NCBI RefSeq assembly: GCF_016652235.1
Contig: NZ_JAEPKU010000027.1
Location: 1-37,823 of the forward strand
DNA from: Dysgonomonas sp. Marseille-P4677
GTDB lineage: Bacteria > Bacteroidota > Bacteroidia > Bacteroidales > Dysgonomonadaceae
Reading direction: 5' to 3'
DNA: 37,823 nt
In this document: one piece after another, positions 9,245-17,706 of the stretch
How positions within the stretch are numbered: the stretch's first letter is position 1
Layout: each line of letters begins with the position of its first letter
Made by a program: the position numbers and the translations under genes
Notes under the pieces: generated by a model
Told to the model about the DNA's origin: nothing
What the model saw: only the letters and a program-made list of their open reading frames with translations
The model's database searches: none

Positions 9245-10924
9245 ATGAAAATTATAATAAAAAAAATATTACCAATATTAGGCGTGCTATTTTTACTAAA
9301 CGCTTGTACCGATCTCGATACAGACGTTAAGTCTGAATATACAGAAGAAAACTTCCCTATTACACAAGCTGATATGGAGGCTGTGTGCGGACCTGCTTAT
9401 TCGAGATTTAAAGGAGCCTACGGACGTAACTTTTGGTTGATGGTCACCGGCACAACCGACGAAGCCACAATGGTTACTAATGATAACAACTGGTACGACA
9501 AAGGATATTACGGGGAGTTTGCTCTGCATACATGGACCTATGACAATTCGATGACTACCGGAGCTTTCGAAGAATTATTCACATGTATATCGACCTGTAA
9601 TCAAATATTAACGATCCTTGAAAAAGCCCCTGAAACTGAATATAGAGCTCAAGCGATGGCTGAAATAAAAACAATGAGAGCTTTATACTATTTTTGGGCG
9701 ATGGATAACTTCGGAAGGTTACCTATTATCGACAAATTTGGAATAACAGCTCCTCCTCAGTCGAGCCGTAAGGAAGTTGCTGAGTTTATAAAAAAAGAAC
9801 TGATCGAAAATACGCCGTCATTGAGCACCAAAGTCGATAAAACTACTTATGGAAAACCGACTCAATATATGGCAAAAGCTCTTTTAGCTAAACTATATTT
9901 AAACTGGGGTGTATATACAGCAGCTGATATCTCTAACTATGAGCCAAGCGATTCGAATAAAGATTCGAATACTCATTTGGATGACCTTGTTGCTGTTTGC
10001 GACGAGATTATCCAAAGTAATGCATTCGAATTAGGCAATGATTGGCTAGCTAAATTTAAGCCTAACAATGGCGCTAATATTAAAGACTTTATCTTTGCTT
10101 TTCCTTATAACTGGAATTTGGCCGATGGAAATATTCATAGCCGATTCTGGGGACATAAATTCTTCGAATTCACTTTTGGTATGAAGAGAAAACCAAGTGG
10201 CCCACTCCGTGCTATTCCCGAATTCGTTGATAAATACAACTTACCGGGTGATGTCAGAAACAAAATCTGGCGAGGAGGTCCTCAATATTACGAAGATAAT
10301 CCGACAAAACCTTATATAGTTAAAATTTCCAAGAAAACGTTAGATAAATACTATAAAGGAACAGATGGGGATGCTATTGTAGAATGGCACTTCGAATTGA
10401 CCAAAGACCTAGTTGTGAGAGGTAACACTCCTGACGAAATAACCGAAAATACGCGTAAATTAGATCTTGCCGGCGATGAATTAGGATTGGCAATGGGATA
10501 TCGAAATGTAAAATTTTATCCTACAACTTATAGTACTAATTACGATCAGGATAATGATATCCCTATTTTCAGATATGCTGATATTTTATTGATGAAAGCC
10601 GAAGCTATTCTTCGTGGAGCTACTCCGACATTAGGGCATACAGCTGCATCTTTAGTAAATCAAATCAGAGAATGTGCACAGGCTCCATCTGTGGATAATA
10701 TAACATTAGATGAATTACTAGATGAACGTGCAAGAGAATTCGCAGACGAATATTGGAGACGGAACGATCTTATCCGTTTTGGTAAATTCGAGGACGATTG
10801 GGGACTAAAAAAAGCTATTCTAGGAACATCAAACAAGGATAAATATCGCCGAGTTTTCTCTATACCTCTAAAATTCATGCAACTAAACCCAACATGGACT
10901 CAAAACCCGGGTTATACAAAATAA
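9245..10924 (+). CDS. SusD/RagB-family glycan-binding lipoprotein
   Basis: Surface lipoprotein partner of the SusC just before it. The 559-residue product begins with a lipoprotein signal, Cys21 in LNAC, followed by acidic TDLDTD, consistent with export to the cell surface. SusD-type segments include AMAEIKTMRALYYFWAMDNFG near residue 140, the IFRYADILLMKAEAIL segment and LDELLDERAREFADEYWRRNDLIRFG near the C-terminus, and a final TQNPGY. The gene is followed directly by a strong hairpin terminator, so transcription of this pair probably ends here rather than running at full level into the fucosidase. The family is clear; the bound glycan is inferred only from the neighbouring enzyme. Confidence 0.95.
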   Translation: MKIIIKKILPILGVLFLLNACTDLDTDVKSEYTEENFPITQADMEAVCGPAYSRFKGAYGRNFWLMVTGTTDEATMVTNDNNWYDKGYYGEFALHTWTYDNSMTTGAFEELFTCISTCNQILTILEKAPETEYRAQAMAEIKTMRALYYFWAMDNFGRLPIIDKFGITAPPQSSRKEVAEFIKKELIENTPSLSTKVDKTTYGKPTQYMAKALLAKLYLNWGVYTAADISNYEPSDSNKDSNTHLDDLVAVCDEIIQSNAFELGNDWLAKFKPNNGANIKDFIFAFPYNWNLADGNIHSRFWGHKFFEFTFGMKRKPSGPLRAIPEFVDKYNLPGDVRNKIWRGGPQYYEDNPTKPYIVKISKKTLDKYYKGTDGDAIVEWHFELTKDLVVRGNTPDEITENTRKLDLAGDELGLAMGYRNVKFYPTTYSTNYDQDNDIPIFRYADILLMKAEAILRGATPTLGHTAASLVNQIRECAQAPSVDNITLDELLDERAREFADEYWRRNDLIRFGKFEDDWGLKKAILGTSNKDKYRRVFSIPLKFMQLNPTWTQNPGYTK

Positions 10925-10933
10925 AATAGTCTT

Positions 10934-10974
10934 AATTAATCCAGTGGTAGTTCAAATCACTGGATTAATTTTTT
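10934..10974 (+). terminator. Rho-independent terminator after SusD
   Basis: A perfect 13-bp stem (AATTAATCCAGTG at 10934-10946 against 10958-10970), an 11-nt loop and a following T run form a classical intrinsic terminator. It sits 10 bases after the SusD stop and 80 bases before the GH95 start. It separates the SusCD pair from the fucosidase gene, or at least lowers read-through into it. Confidence 0.85.
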
Positions 10975-11053
10975 ATATTTACATTAAATCAGACTCAAAA
11001 ATTATATAAAATATAAAATACGAAGAAAGAAACTATAAACTAATAAATATACC

Positions 11054-13522
11054 ATGAACAAAAAAGTCATCTTCTTTTTACTGTTAGTCTTTATTTCAAC
11101 TTGGTTATATGGGCAAAACAACCTTAAACTTTGGTATGAACGACCGGCGAAAGGATGGACCGAAGCTCTTCCGCTAGGCAATGGCTTCATAGGAGCAATG
11201 ATATTTGGCGATACCGAAAATGAATTGATCCAGCTAAATGAAGGTACACTTTGGTCGGGGGGACCTCAGAAAAAAAACATTAACCCTGATGCACATAAAT
11301 ACCTTAAACCTATCCGTGTGGCTTTAGCTAAAGGTGATTACAAACTAGCCGATAGCCTGTGCCGCAAGATGCAAGGATATTATTCAGAAAGTTTCTTACC
11401 CTTAGGAAATCTACATATAAAGCAAAGTTATAAAGAGAAAAGCCGCGTAAAAAACTATTATCGCGATTTGAATCTGAATGAAGCTATTGCGACAACAAGA
11501 TTTGAAATACAAGGAGTAAATTATATTAGAGAAATATTTACTTCTGCTCCCGATAGCGTAATGGTTATCCGCATTGCAGCAGATAAAGCCGGAAAGATAA
11601 ATCTAGACTTATCTTTGAATAGTTTATTAAAAAATACAGTTACCGTAGGTACTAACGATCAGCTTGTAATGAATGGAAAAGCTCCGTCCCGGGTAGATCC
11701 TAATTATTATAATAAAGCAGGTAGAGAACCTATTTTACAGGAAGATACAGATGGTTGCAACGGTATGCGCTTCCAGAGCGTTTTGAGAGCTGTACCTAAA
11801 GGCGGAACAATGACAACAGATAAAGATGGTATACATATCAAAGATGCTAACAGCGTTGTTATTCTCTTTTCGGCAGCAACGAGTTTTAATGGTTTCGACA
11901 AATGTCCTGACAGTCAGGGAAAAGATGAAAAGTCTATCTCGGAAAGATATATCACCAAAGCTCTGGTTAAAGATTATGATGTACTAAAAACAAACCATAT
12001 AGCTGATTACAAGCAATATTTCGACAGAGTGGTATTTCATCTGCCAAACAAAGAAATGACAAAAGCAACAAATGATAAGCTCCCGTCAGATCTGCGGTTA
12101 AAATTGTATTCGTATGGAAACTACGATCCTGAATTGGAAATGCTCTTTTTTCAATATGGTCGTTATTTATTAATCTCCTCATCACGCCCGGGAGGATCAG
12201 CAGCAAATTTACAAGGGATATGGAACAAAGAGTTTCGTCCACCTTGGAGTTCGAACTATACTATAAATATTAATACCGAAATGAACTATTGGCCTGCCGA
12301 GCAAGGTAATCTATCGGAAATGCATATTCCTCTTTTGCAATTCATTAAAAATTTATCAAAGACCGGAGCTGTAACAGCCAATGAATTTTATAAAACCAGA
12401 GGCTGGGTAGCTCATCACAATACAGACATCTGGGGGCTGAGTAATGCTGTAGGTGATTTTGGTGATGGAGATCCCAATTGGGCAAGTTGGTTTATGGGCG
12501 GTAACTGGTTGAGTCAGCATTTGTGGGAACATTATAGTTTTACCGGAGATAAAAAATTTTTGAAAGACGAGGCCTATCCCATAATGAAAGAAGCCGCGCT
12601 ATTCAGCATAGACTGGTTGATCGAAAAAGACGACTATCTGACAACCTCACCATCGACTTCTCCGGAAGCGGCTTTCGTGACCGATAAAGGAGAAACGTAC
12701 TCGGCAACAGAAGGAGCTACTATGGATATTGCTATTATTCGCGATCTGTTTACCAACGTAATAGAAGCTTCTGAGGATTTGAATATTGATCATAAATTCA
12801 GAAAGCTTTTAATAGAAAAACGGGCCAAACTACTTCCTTATAAAATTGGCTCTCAAGGTCAATTACAAGAGTGGGCTAAAGATTATAAAGATCAAGACCC
12901 TCAACATCGTCATCTTTCTCATTTATTTGGTCTACATCCGGGCCGACAGATTTCTCCTCTGACAACTCCTGAATTAGCGAAAGCATGCGAAAAAACTTTC
13001 GAAATCAGAGGTGATGAAGGTACAGGCTGGAGTAAAGGTTGGAAGATAAATTTTGCGGCACGCTTGCTGGATGGCGATCATGCTTACAAAATGATTCGTG
13101 AAATCATGCGATATGTAGAAGAAGGACAAGGGGGAGCAGGTGGAACCTATCCAAACTTTTTTGACGCCCATCCACCATTCCAAATTGATGGCAATTTCGG
13201 TGCCGCATCAGGTTTTATGGAAATGCTTCTGCAAAGCCACCTGAAAGAATTGCATATACTACCGGCCTTACCGTCAGTATGGAAAGATGGTAGCATAAAA
13301 GGATTAAAAGCAAGAGGTAATTTTGAAGTAGACATAGAGTGGCAGAACAATCGCCTGAAAGCTGCTTCAATAAAGTCTAATTTGGGAAATAAATGTACCA
13401 TACGCACATCTGTTCCTATAGAAATTACAGGTGTGACGGTAACTCAAAAAACGGATGGTAAATATTATTTAAATACTTTCGAAACAGAGAAAAACAAAGT
13501 GTATCAGATAAAGTCTAAGTAA
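11054..13522 (+). CDS. GH95 family alpha-L-fucosidase, secreted
   Basis: Glycoside hydrolase that would remove alpha-L-fucose (classically alpha-1,2-linked) from host or plant glycans in the periplasm or at the surface. The 822-residue product has a Sec signal ending near LYG-Q (residue 21). GH95 signature segments appear in order: [104 protein letters not shown] and [20 protein letters not shown]. Length fits the family (about 750-850). A terminator precedes it, so it may have its own promoter, although I cannot see a consensus box in the 80-bp gap. Some GH95 members act on L-galactose, so the exact sugar is an inference. Confidence 0.95.
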   Translation: MNKKVIFFLLLVFISTWLYGQNNLKLWYERPAKGWTEALPLGNGFIGAMIFGDTENELIQLNEGTLWSGGPQKKNINPDAHKYLKPIRVALAKGDYKLADSLCRKMQGYYSESFLPLGNLHIKQSYKEKSRVKNYYRDLNLNEAIATTRFEIQGVNYIREIFTSAPDSVMVIRIAADKAGKINLDLSLNSLLKNTVTVGTNDQLVMNGKAPSRVDPNYYNKAGREPILQEDTDGCNGMRFQSVLRAVPKGGTMTTDKDGIHIKDANSVVILFSAATSFNGFDKCPDSQGKDEKSISERYITKALVKDYDVLKTNHIADYKQYFDRVVFHLPNKEMTKATNDKLPSDLRLKLYSYGNYDPELEMLFFQYGRYLLISSSRPGGSAANLQGIWNKEFRPPWSSNYTININTEMNYWPAEQGNLSEMHIPLLQFIKNLSKTGAVTANEFYKTRGWVAHHNTDIWGLSNAVGDFGDGDPNWASWFMGGNWLSQHLWEHYSFTGDKKFLKDEAYPIMKEAALFSIDWLIEKDDYLTTSPSTSPEAAFVTDKGETYSATEGATMDIAIIRDLFTNVIEASEDLNIDHKFRKLLIEKRAKLLPYKIGSQGQLQEWAKDYKDQDPQHRHLSHLFGLHPGRQISPLTTPELAKACEKTFEIRGDEGTGWSKGWKINFAARLLDGDHAYKMIREIMRYVEEGQGGAGGTYPNFFDAHPPFQIDGNFGAASGFMEMLLQSHLKELHILPALPSVWKDGSIKGLKARGNFEVDIEWQNNRLKAASIKSNLGNKCTIRTSVPIEITGVTVTQKTDGKYYLNTFETEKNKVYQIKSK

Positions 13523-13549
13523 GTACAACAAGCATAATACTTACAAAAA

Positions 13550-13583
13550 ACTGATCGAAGTTTGTTTTACAACTTCGATCAGT
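13550..13583. terminator. Bidirectional terminator between convergent genes
   Basis: A perfect 13-bp stem (ACTGATCGAAGTT at 13550-13562 against 13571-13583) surrounds an 8-nt loop. On the plus strand it is followed by ACTTTT; on the minus strand it is followed by a run of T (A run at 13545-13550). It lies between the stop of the GH95 gene and the stop of the leftward tetrapyrrole operon, so it can serve both. Confidence 0.85.
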
Positions 13584-13686
13584 ACTTTTCCATGGAAACT
13601 TGATATTCGAAAATCGCTATAAAGTATTTGATATATGCAACTAACGATAGACTGAATAAATAGAATTTAAACAGACTTTATTCGTA

Positions 13687-15738
13687 TTAAGAAGACATAT
13701 TTTGAAACGTATCTAACATCTCCATCTGGCCTTGGGAGTAATTAAGCCCTAATAAATAATTGTAGGTAGTACGTCCTCTTACCACAATTCTTCTGTTCAG
13801 AGGAATCTTACCATAAACGTCAAGAAAATTATCGACACCAGAAGGTGATGTAAAAACCAAAGTATCTATAAGGGTAAGATCTACTTTCTCCGGCTGTATT
13901 GGTTTCGTGTTTCGATAAGCTATTACACTTACCACCGACAGTCCTATTTCTCGAAGTCCTCTTGGAATTATTTCCAATGCCAAATCAGAGCGCGGGACTA
14001 AAACACAACCCTTTATATCATTATCTTTGAAAAGTTGTACAACACCTTCCGAATCCTCTATTTGAGCTTTGAAATCAGCTATTATACCATACTTCAACAG
14101 TTCATTGGAGGTAGTGTTACCTATCGAAAATACCTTCATGTGCTGTAATGATCGACTATCTTTTCCTTGCTTTATTAATTGCGTAAAGAAATAATGAACT
14201 GCATTTCTACTTGTAAAAAGTATATGATCAAATTCATCCATACGATTTATGGCTAAGATTAATTCTTCGTTATTTTCAAGTGGTTGTATATCAATTAACG
14301 GTGTATGGACTACCTGGCCCAGATGTTTGTACGGCTGAATATCGAGACCAGTTACAAGAACCTTTTTTTGTGGATGTATTTCTTTAGCTGCTTTAAATCT
14401 GAGATTTACAACTTTACCTATTATAATGATTATCGGCGTGGGAAATTGTATTTCTTCTTCTATAATATTATTCAAGGTATAGAAGAATTCTTTTTGATCG
14501 GGCATAGATACATTATAGATTAATGCTACAGGTGTATTCTCATCCCAGCCTTGTCCTATCATTTTCTCTGCAATTGCCTTAATCCTTGTTCCGGCCATGT
14601 AAAAAACTAAGGTATCTGCCTTTGGAACTTGCAACCCATATAAAGCGTGTCCTGAAACAATGGCAACAGACGATGCAATTTCCCTGTGCGTCAGGGGTAT
14701 CTTACATAAGGAGGCTACTGCATTTACTGTTGAAATACCGGGTATAACTTCTACATTTATAAGGTTACTTTGAAGAAACTCAACTTCTTCGCCACCATGA
14801 GCGAATATCATTGGATCTCCTCCCTTTAATCTTACAACTGTCTTACCTTCAAAAGCGCTATTTAACATTAGAAGATTAATGTCGCTTTGTTCTTTCGCAT
14901 GTACATTTTTTCGCTTACCCACATAAATCAATTTGCTCTCTTTTAATGTCGACATAACCGATTTATCGATAAGATCATCATAATATATAACATCTGCCTC
15001 ATCTAAAACCTTCCTCCCCTTTATAGTCATTAAATCAGCATTTCCGGGTCCAGCCCCAATCAAATAAACTTTCCCAAAATTTACACGTATATCAATTTTA
15101 TTAAATATCTCAATCAGGTCTTTTCTTCCACTTTTGGCGACAACAGCAAGCGCACCTTGCAAAGGATGCGTTTTGAATGGTAATATCTCCGATATCCGAT
15201 ATTCGAGCCCAAGTCTTTTCAATGCACATGTAGCAACAACAACAGCATCATAATCTCCGTTATCGGTTTGCCTGATTCTTTCTTCTATCGTTCCACGTAT
15301 ACCCTTTAAAGTCAAATTGGGATTTAAAGACTCCAGTTCTTGCTTTCTTTTAACAGAACTTGTTCCTATTATAGTTCCGACAGCCAATTCCTGTAACTTC
15401 GTCACAGATAATCCTTCTCTGCAAACAAGCGAATCACTATTGTCCAACCTTTGGGTAAGCGCTATAATCTCTAACCCTTCGGGCAGAGGATAAGGAAGAT
15501 CTTTTGCCGAATGAATGGCTATGTCTGCATCTTCGTCTAAAATCATATCATCCAATTCTTTTGTGAAAAAATCAGGACGAATATTACCATCCAACAGGGA
15601 GATATCCTTATGATTGTCGCCAAAGGAGGTCAACGTAATAAGCTCATATTCATCACTCCCCAAGAGATTAAAGACTTCTTCTACTTGTTTTATAGCAAGA
15701 TTGCTTTGGCGGCTGACAACTATTAGTTTGTTTTCCAT
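13687..15738 (-). CDS. HemC-CobA-HemD fusion: HMBS-like, uroporphyrinogen-III methyltransferase, uroporphyrinogen-III synthase
   Basis: Three tetrapyrrole enzymes in one 683-residue chain. Residues 1-222 match hydroxymethylbilane synthase (SRQSNLAIKQ with Arg10, FTKELD with Lys60, HSAKD with Asp80, GTSSVKR, GIRGTIEER, ALKRLGLE). Residues about 223-458 are the SAM-dependent methyltransferase making precorrin-2 (GAGPGNADLMTIKG, VVRLKGGDPMIFAHGGEE, PLTHRE). Residues about 465-675 are uroporphyrinogen-III synthase (LFTSRNAV, VFTSPSGVDNFLD). The HemC part ends where domain 3 should begin: the conserved GGC(Q)VPIG segment with the cofactor-binding cysteine is absent, and the only cysteines in this part are 106 and 171. 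The middle and last domains look complete. The first could be inactive or work differently. It is the last gene of the riboswitch operon, 2 bases after the preceding stop. Confidence 0.92.
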   Translation of the reverse strand: MENKLIVVSRQSNLAIKQVEEVFNLLGSDEYELITLTSFGDNHKDISLLDGNIRPDFFTKELDDMILDEDADIAIHSAKDLPYPLPEGLEIIALTQRLDNSDSLVCREGLSVTKLQELAVGTIIGTSSVKRKQELESLNPNLTLKGIRGTIEERIRQTDNGDYDAVVVATCALKRLGLEYRISEILPFKTHPLQGALAVVAKSGRKDLIEIFNKIDIRVNFGKVYLIGAGPGNADLMTIKGRKVLDEADVIYYDDLIDKSVMSTLKESKLIYVGKRKNVHAKEQSDINLLMLNSAFEGKTVVRLKGGDPMIFAHGGEEVEFLQSNLINVEVIPGISTVNAVASLCKIPLTHREIASSVAIVSGHALYGLQVPKADTLVFYMAGTRIKAIAEKMIGQGWDENTPVALIYNVSMPDQKEFFYTLNNIIEEEIQFPTPIIIIIGKVVNLRFKAAKEIHPQKKVLVTGLDIQPYKHLGQVVHTPLIDIQPLENNEELILAINRMDEFDHILFTSRNAVHYFFTQLIKQGKDSRSLQHMKVFSIGNTTSNELLKYGIIADFKAQIEDSEGVVQLFKDNDIKGCVLVPRSDLALEIIPRGLREIGLSVVSVIAYRNTKPIQPEKVDLTLIDTLVFTSPSGVDNFLDVYGKIPLNRRIVVRGRTTYNYLLGLNYSQGQMEMLDTFQNMSS

Positions 15739-15740
15739 GA

Positions 15741-16211
15741 CTATTCTATTATATTTTCTATTTTCAATATATTATTTTCTATTAGCTGCTGTATTTGATT
15801 GCGGATAAATATTGCTTTTAAAGGATTGTTCCCATTTGTTCCAACCGATATTGTAACATCATCATTCTTATAGATCGCCGGAGTTACAAACGAAGACATA
15901 TCCGGATTGTCGCAAACAGAATATAAAATATTCTTTCGTTGACACTCTATCCCTATCTCCTTATTTATCTCCGCATTGTCGGTACAAGCATAAACCATGA
16001 AGAAATCGTCGACCGTACCAGCCTTGTATTCCCGCCTAATAAATCGGAAGGGATATTCCATCAACTCATTTGTGATATGGGGTGCTAGAATTGTGACACG
16101 GGAGGTAAAACGATATATGCCTTTAGCCTTCAACAGAGCAGCTTTACCTCCACCTATAATCAATATATTTTTGTTATTGATATTTACCAAAAAGGGAACA
16201 AACTGTTTCAT
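15741..16211 (-). CDS. Precorrin-2 dehydrogenase (Met8/CysG N-terminal-like), siroheme synthesis
   Basis: Probable NAD-dependent oxidation of precorrin-2 to sirohydrochlorin, possibly also iron or cobalt insertion. The 156-residue product has a Rossmann-type nucleotide motif IIGGGKAALLKA (residues 18-29), a VYACTDN segment, and SVCDNPDMSSFVTPAI, in which Asp101 matches the acidic residue shown to matter in CysG and Met8p. It ends about 50-60 residues earlier than typical Met8-type proteins, so most of the C-terminal helical region is missing. It uses the product of the methyltransferase domain encoded immediately downstream; only 2 bases separate the genes. A partial enzyme lacking chelatase activity is possible. 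Confidence 0.88.
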   Translation of the reverse strand: MKQFVPFLVNINNKNILIIGGGKAALLKAKGIYRFTSRVTILAPHITNELMEYPFRFIRREYKAGTVDDFFMVYACTDNAEINKEIGIECQRKNILYSVCDNPDMSSFVTPAIYKNDDVTISVGTNGNNPLKAIFIRNQIQQLIENNILKIENIIE

Positions 16212-16221
16212 TCTTTATTTT

Positions 16222-17688
16222 TTATATTCTTATTTTATGAAATAGGTCTTTTAATTGCACTACTTGGTTTAGCTTATATAAAGAGTAACCTAATGATACA
16301 GAAATGGATAGAAAGCCGATTAAGAAGATATTGACACTGCTGTATTGTACAAAATAGAAAGTAAGAACTATCAATGTAAGACAAAAACCAGCCGTCGTCA
16401 GATTGCTTTTTGTCCATCGAAAACCGAATAGTTTTCTGATTAGCAGATACACAATAAGCAAATAAGAGACATAAGCAATCATATAAGCTATGCCCACAGA
16501 ATCAAGTTGATAGTATGGAAAAAGTATATAAATACAAACAAGATAAATAATACTATATGAAGTATCAGATATAAAAAACATTAATCCTTTTCCTCTAGCG
16601 AGTAAAACAAAACTCAATGCCCATGAAATGACTTTAAAGAATATCCCTATAGTCCTCCAATTAAGTAGTGTATATGCGGTTTCGAAATTAGCGGAATACA
16701 ATAAAGACAAAAGTAACTTAGATGCCAGCAACAGAAATATAATGACAGGCAATGAAATGATCAATATTATGTAGACCTGCTCATTTATGAGTTTCCTTAT
16801 TTTCCTATTATCAAAGCTTATAATACTTAGTCTGGGATAGAAATCGGCACTCATTGATTTTAAAATCAAGGTCAGATATACATTTGTAATAGTCCATGCA
16901 GCTTGTAGCAATCCAAGTTGTTCCAATCCGATTCTATTAATAACCATCGACCTCACAACAAACAGGGTTATCTGGGTCTGTATTGCTGCTAAAACAATAA
17001 AAAAGCCGATACGCAGGATGAATTTACCCTTCGTTAAGAGCTGATGGAACGGAATAGATACAATATTTACATTTATCTTTTTCCGATAATACAGAGTACT
17101 CAAATAAGTAATTATACTGACAATAATAAAAACAGGTATGATTGCATCTATGCCAAACGTATAATATAATGGGGTGAGAAATATCAATGCGGAAATATTC
17201 CAGATAAGACCGGACTTGATCATATATCCGATTTGTCTCAACCCCTGCAATATGACAAGTTCTCCTACAGCAAGAATATTGAAAAAGAGACTGATCGCCA
17301 ACCATGCTATATGTGTGGAATACGATTCAGAGTCAAAGGCCCAAATGCTAATTTGAGAACTTAGAATTATACATATTATAGTAGCAGACATAGCAAGTAT
17401 AAGAGACCATCGGTGTATCACAGAAACAGTAAAGACCAGTTCTTTCTTATTGTTCGAAGCAACCGAAATCTCGCGCACACCTGTTGTGTCTAACCCCAGA
17501 CTGGCCATTGATTTTATGAGATCGAGAGTCGATTGATACATACTGATCAAGCCCATTCCCATAGCCCCTAAGAAAATGGCGATTAGCTTATTCCGAACAA
17601 TCCCAATCAGAATATTTACAATCTGAGCTCCACCAAACATCCCGGTAGAACGCACAATCTGAGAATATGATTTTTTTATATTATTCAC
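16222..17688 (-). CDS. Wzx-like polysaccharide flippase (MOP superfamily)
   Basis: Integral membrane protein of 488 residues with about 12-14 hydrophobic segments. The N-terminus (STGMFGGAQIVNILIGIVRNK, then GAMGMGLISMYQSTLDLI) is typical of the O-antigen translocase/Wzx branch, which flips lipid-linked oligosaccharides across the inner membrane. The start is a GTG at 17688; an in-frame stop lies close upstream, so no ATG start is available. An 8-codon frame (MNSLQHRE) begins at the PepSY stop in a TAATG overlap and ends just past this GTG, which may couple translation. Its place between heme-related genes is odd, since no glycosyltransferase or polysaccharide gene is nearby. A role in moving a tetrapyrrole or other amphipathic molecule is speculation. 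Confidence 0.88.
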   Translation of the reverse strand: MNNIKKSYSQIVRSTGMFGGAQIVNILIGIVRNKLIAIFLGAMGMGLISMYQSTLDLIKSMASLGLDTTGVREISVASNNKKELVFTVSVIHRWSLILAMSATIICIILSSQISIWAFDSESYSTHIAWLAISLFFNILAVGELVILQGLRQIGYMIKSGLIWNISALIFLTPLYYTFGIDAIIPVFIIVSIITYLSTLYYRKKINVNIVSIPFHQLLTKGKFILRIGFFIVLAAIQTQITLFVVRSMVINRIGLEQLGLLQAAWTITNVYLTLILKSMSADFYPRLSIISFDNRKIRKLINEQVYIILIISLPVIIFLLLASKLLLSLLYSANFETAYTLLNWRTIGIFFKVISWALSFVLLARGKGLMFFISDTSYSIIYLVCIYILFPYYQLDSVGIAYMIAYVSYLLIVYLLIRKLFGFRWTKSNLTTAGFCLTLIVLTFYFVQYSSVNIFLIGFLSISVSLGYSLYKLNQVVQLKDLFHKIRI

Positions 17689-17706
17689 GATGCTGAAGAC
17701 TATTCA

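Noticed and set aside
13687-15738. Sequencing error or assembly fusion as the cause of the HemC-CobA-HemD chain
   Set aside because: The reading frame is continuous with plausible linkers, the later domains are complete, and HemC-region residues are conserved up to the junction. CobA-HemD fusions are known elsewhere.
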